Assembly (NCBI GenBank): GCA_019348575.1
Contig: JAHWJE010000087.1
Location: 1-6,780 of the forward strand
Direction of reading: 5' to 3'
DNA from: Actinomycetota bacterium
GTDB lineage: Bacteria > Actinomycetota > Thermoleophilia > Solirubrobacterales > Solirubrobacteraceae
DNA: 6,780 nt
In this document: in pieces, positions 6,015 to 6,780 of the stretch
Layout: the number at the start of each line of letters is the position of its first letter
How positions within the stretch are numbered: position 1 is the stretch's first letter
Position numbers and translations under genes: made by a program
The notes under the pieces: model-generated
Told to the model about the DNA's origin: nothing
Seen by the model: only the letters and a program-made list of their open reading frames with translations
Databases searched by the model: none

Positions 6015-6332
6015 GCGATCGACCTCGCGATCGTCGTCGCGCCGATCGTGCTCGGTGCCGTCATCTTCGCCACGACGAGCGACCCGATGGCCGGCATCGT
6101 GTTCCCGCTGGCCGTGGCCGGCGCCGGCATGATCGCGAGCATCATTGGCGCCTTCTTCGTCCGTACCGGCACCGATACCGAGCACCTCGGTGCAGCGCTC
6201 CACCGTGGAACGAACGTCGCGGCCGCGCTCGCGGCGCTTGCCACGGCCGGGTTGGCCGTGCTCATTCTCGGCCCCGTCGCCGAGGTGGAGCAGCCGCTCT
6301 TCTTCGCCGCCGCGATCGTCGGCGGCCTCTTC
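6015..6332 (+). pseudogene. hppA: Internal fragment of a membrane-bound pyrophosphatase (HppA-like)
   Basis: In the same frame as the glycosyltransferase, about 105 residues match the middle of ion-translocating pyrophosphatases, which couple pyrophosphate hydrolysis to H+ or Na+ pumping across the membrane. Visible pieces are [18 protein letters not shown] (a membrane helix), [19 protein letters not shown] followed by AFFVR (the conserved FPL...SIIG...FV helix block), then [20 protein letters not shown] matching the AL-x-RG-x-x-VA-x-x-L helix, and a last helix [12 protein letters not shown]. Full-length HppA has about 650-800 residues and around 16 helices. This piece has neither the upstream substrate-binding DNVGD and acidic motifs nor the downstream helices, and has no start or stop of its own, so it cannot be functional. 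Third positions remain GC-rich and there is no internal stop, so it has not decayed, which fits a recent or artificial join. Both ends are approximate. The family call rests on recalled motif patterns. Confidence 0.75.
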
Positions 6333-6470
6333 CCCCCCGAAGCCGGCGACGGCCGCATCCCCCTGGCCGCCTTCGCCGGCGGCCCCGAGCGTTCGATCGC
6401 GGCGCGAGCCCTGGCGGCGATCCTCCGCGCCGACGGCCGCCGCGCCGGCCGGGCGGCCCGCGGCCTCGTC
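6333..6470. other. Unassigned junction segment between HppA-like and carboxylase-like pieces
   Basis: About 140 bases that match neither neighbour. In the plus-strand frame the HppA similarity stops at GGLF and gives way to [17 protein letters not shown]; in the minus-strand carboxylase frame the similarity stops after VEAPAV. No other frame gives a protein I recognise. The segment starts with a run of seven C and contains a perfect 7-base inverted repeat, GGCCGCC (6365-6371) and GGCGGCC (6378-6384), around a 6-base loop. It could be a piece of a further gene or divergent ends of the two neighbours. Confidence 0.4.
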
Positions 6471-6779
6471 GAGCTGGACGGCCGGCGCCTCGACGGCCCG
6501 GCGCTCCCAGGGCGACGGGGTCCGGGGCCCGAGGGTCGAGACGATGCGGCGCACGATCCGCAGCGCGTGCGCGTCGTCGTCCGCCAGGTGGTCGGTCACT
6601 CCGGACGTGCGCGAGTGCAGGAGGCCTCCCCCGAGGTCCTCCGCGGTCACGACCTCGCCGGTGGCTGCCTTCACGAGCGGTGGGCCGCCGAGGAAGATCG
6701 TCCCCTGCTCCTTCACGATGACGGCTTCGTCGGCCATGGCGGGGACGTACGCGCCACCCGCCGTGCAGCTGCCGAGGAC
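6471..6779 (-). pseudogene. Internal fragment of an acyl-CoA carboxylase beta subunit (methylcrotonyl-CoA carboxylase type)
   Basis: Read from base 6779 on the minus strand, 103 codons encode [20 protein letters not shown], the oxyanion-hole and acyl-CoA-binding region of the carboxyltransferase fold, then [40 protein letters not shown] and [16 protein letters not shown]. This is the order expected near the end of the N-terminal half-domain of MCC/geranyl-CoA carboxylase beta subunits, cytosolic enzymes of leucine or isoprenoid breakdown that transfer CO2 from biotin to the acyl-CoA. The family is about 530 residues long; this covers roughly a hundred from the middle. The upstream part would lie beyond the window. 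Downstream, similarity stops near base 6471-6477, just before the expected ELYG and YDVREVIAR blocks, so the C-terminal half-domain is absent. The frame has no stop until 4779, but that continuation is only the shadow of plus-strand genes. An intact gene would need that half. Confidence 0.85.
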
Positions 6780-6780
6780 C

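Noticed and set aside
5879..6358. 159-codon minus-strand frame with hydrophobic stretches
   Set aside because: It is the reverse complement of the HppA-like helices; antisense of membrane segments often looks hydrophobic. There is no start signal or homology.
6306..6384. GC-rich hairpins (6306-6312 with 6320-6326; 6365-6371 with 6378-6384) as terminator or recombination site
   Set aside because: They lack T-runs and lie in DNA where 7-base GC palindromes are expected by chance. They may be relevant to a chimera but do not support a functional site.
5447..6721. 424-codon plus-strand frame overlapping the glycosyltransferase
   Set aside because: It is almost entirely Arg, Ala, Pro and Gly, out of frame with both the glycosyltransferase and HppA-like motifs, so it is a frame shadow.
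4779..6737. 652-codon open frame on the minus strand
   Set aside because: Only the part from about 6471 upward resembles a protein (carboxylase beta). The rest is low-complexity antisense of the HppA-like piece, the glycosyltransferase and the acetyltransferase.
1..6780. Defence, CRISPR, toxin-antitoxin, phage or integrative element
   Set aside because: No repeat-spacer pattern, nuclease, integrase, transposase, tRNA or att-like repeat was seen; the genes are metabolic or glycan-related.

Overview
The window is very GC-rich DNA with GC-dominated third codon positions, GTG starts and GTGA start/stop overlaps. This suggests an actinobacterium. The six-cysteine secreted protein on the minus strand and the stand-alone secreted SGNH protein resemble proteins I associate with Thermoleophilia (the Solirubrobacter/Conexibacter group). 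That placement comes from recall and has not been tested by a search.

Layout. Bases 1-76 hold the last 24 codons of an unrecognised plus-strand gene, joined by a GTGA overlap to a metallo-beta-lactamase-fold hydrolase with a C-terminal winged-helix region (73-1095). Facing it is a small secreted six-cysteine protein (minus, 1114-1503). A short divergent spacer separates that gene from a secreted SGNH-hydrolase-type protein (plus, start 1588 or 1579, to 3009). Two class I SAM methyltransferases follow on the minus strand (3739-4437, then 3020-3691), probably one transcription unit. A 60-base divergent spacer then leads to a plus-strand pair: a CatB-like hexapeptide acetyltransferase (4498-5205) and a family 2 glycosyltransferase (from 5202), joined by a GTGA overlap.

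The acetyltransferase, glycosyltransferase and two methyltransferases look like part of a cell-surface glycan locus: the glycosyltransferase adds a sugar, and the acetyltransferase and methyltransferases could decorate sugars or precursors. The exported SGNH protein could edit acyl groups outside the membrane. This pathway is inferred from gene content only.

The right end is abnormal. The glycosyltransferase loses its normal C-terminus near base 5979. The same open frame then runs into about 105 residues from the middle of a membrane-bound pyrophosphatase (HppA-like, about 6015-6332). About 140 bases I cannot assign come next. From about 6471 to the window end, the opposite strand encodes an internal piece of an acyl-CoA carboxylase beta subunit (methylcrotonyl-CoA carboxylase type). 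No stop interrupts the plus-strand frame from 5202 to 6780. Three unrelated genes, each cut mid-domain and one inverted, with no mobile element in sight, point most simply to an amplification or assembly chimera, though a real rearrangement is not excluded.

The best regulatory signal is the spacer 4438-4497. Each divergent gene has a TANNNT box exactly 7 bases before its start codon and no Shine-Dalgarno sequence, the arrangement expected of leaderless mRNAs. I found no RNA genes, CRISPR arrays, transposases, or defence or secretion systems.
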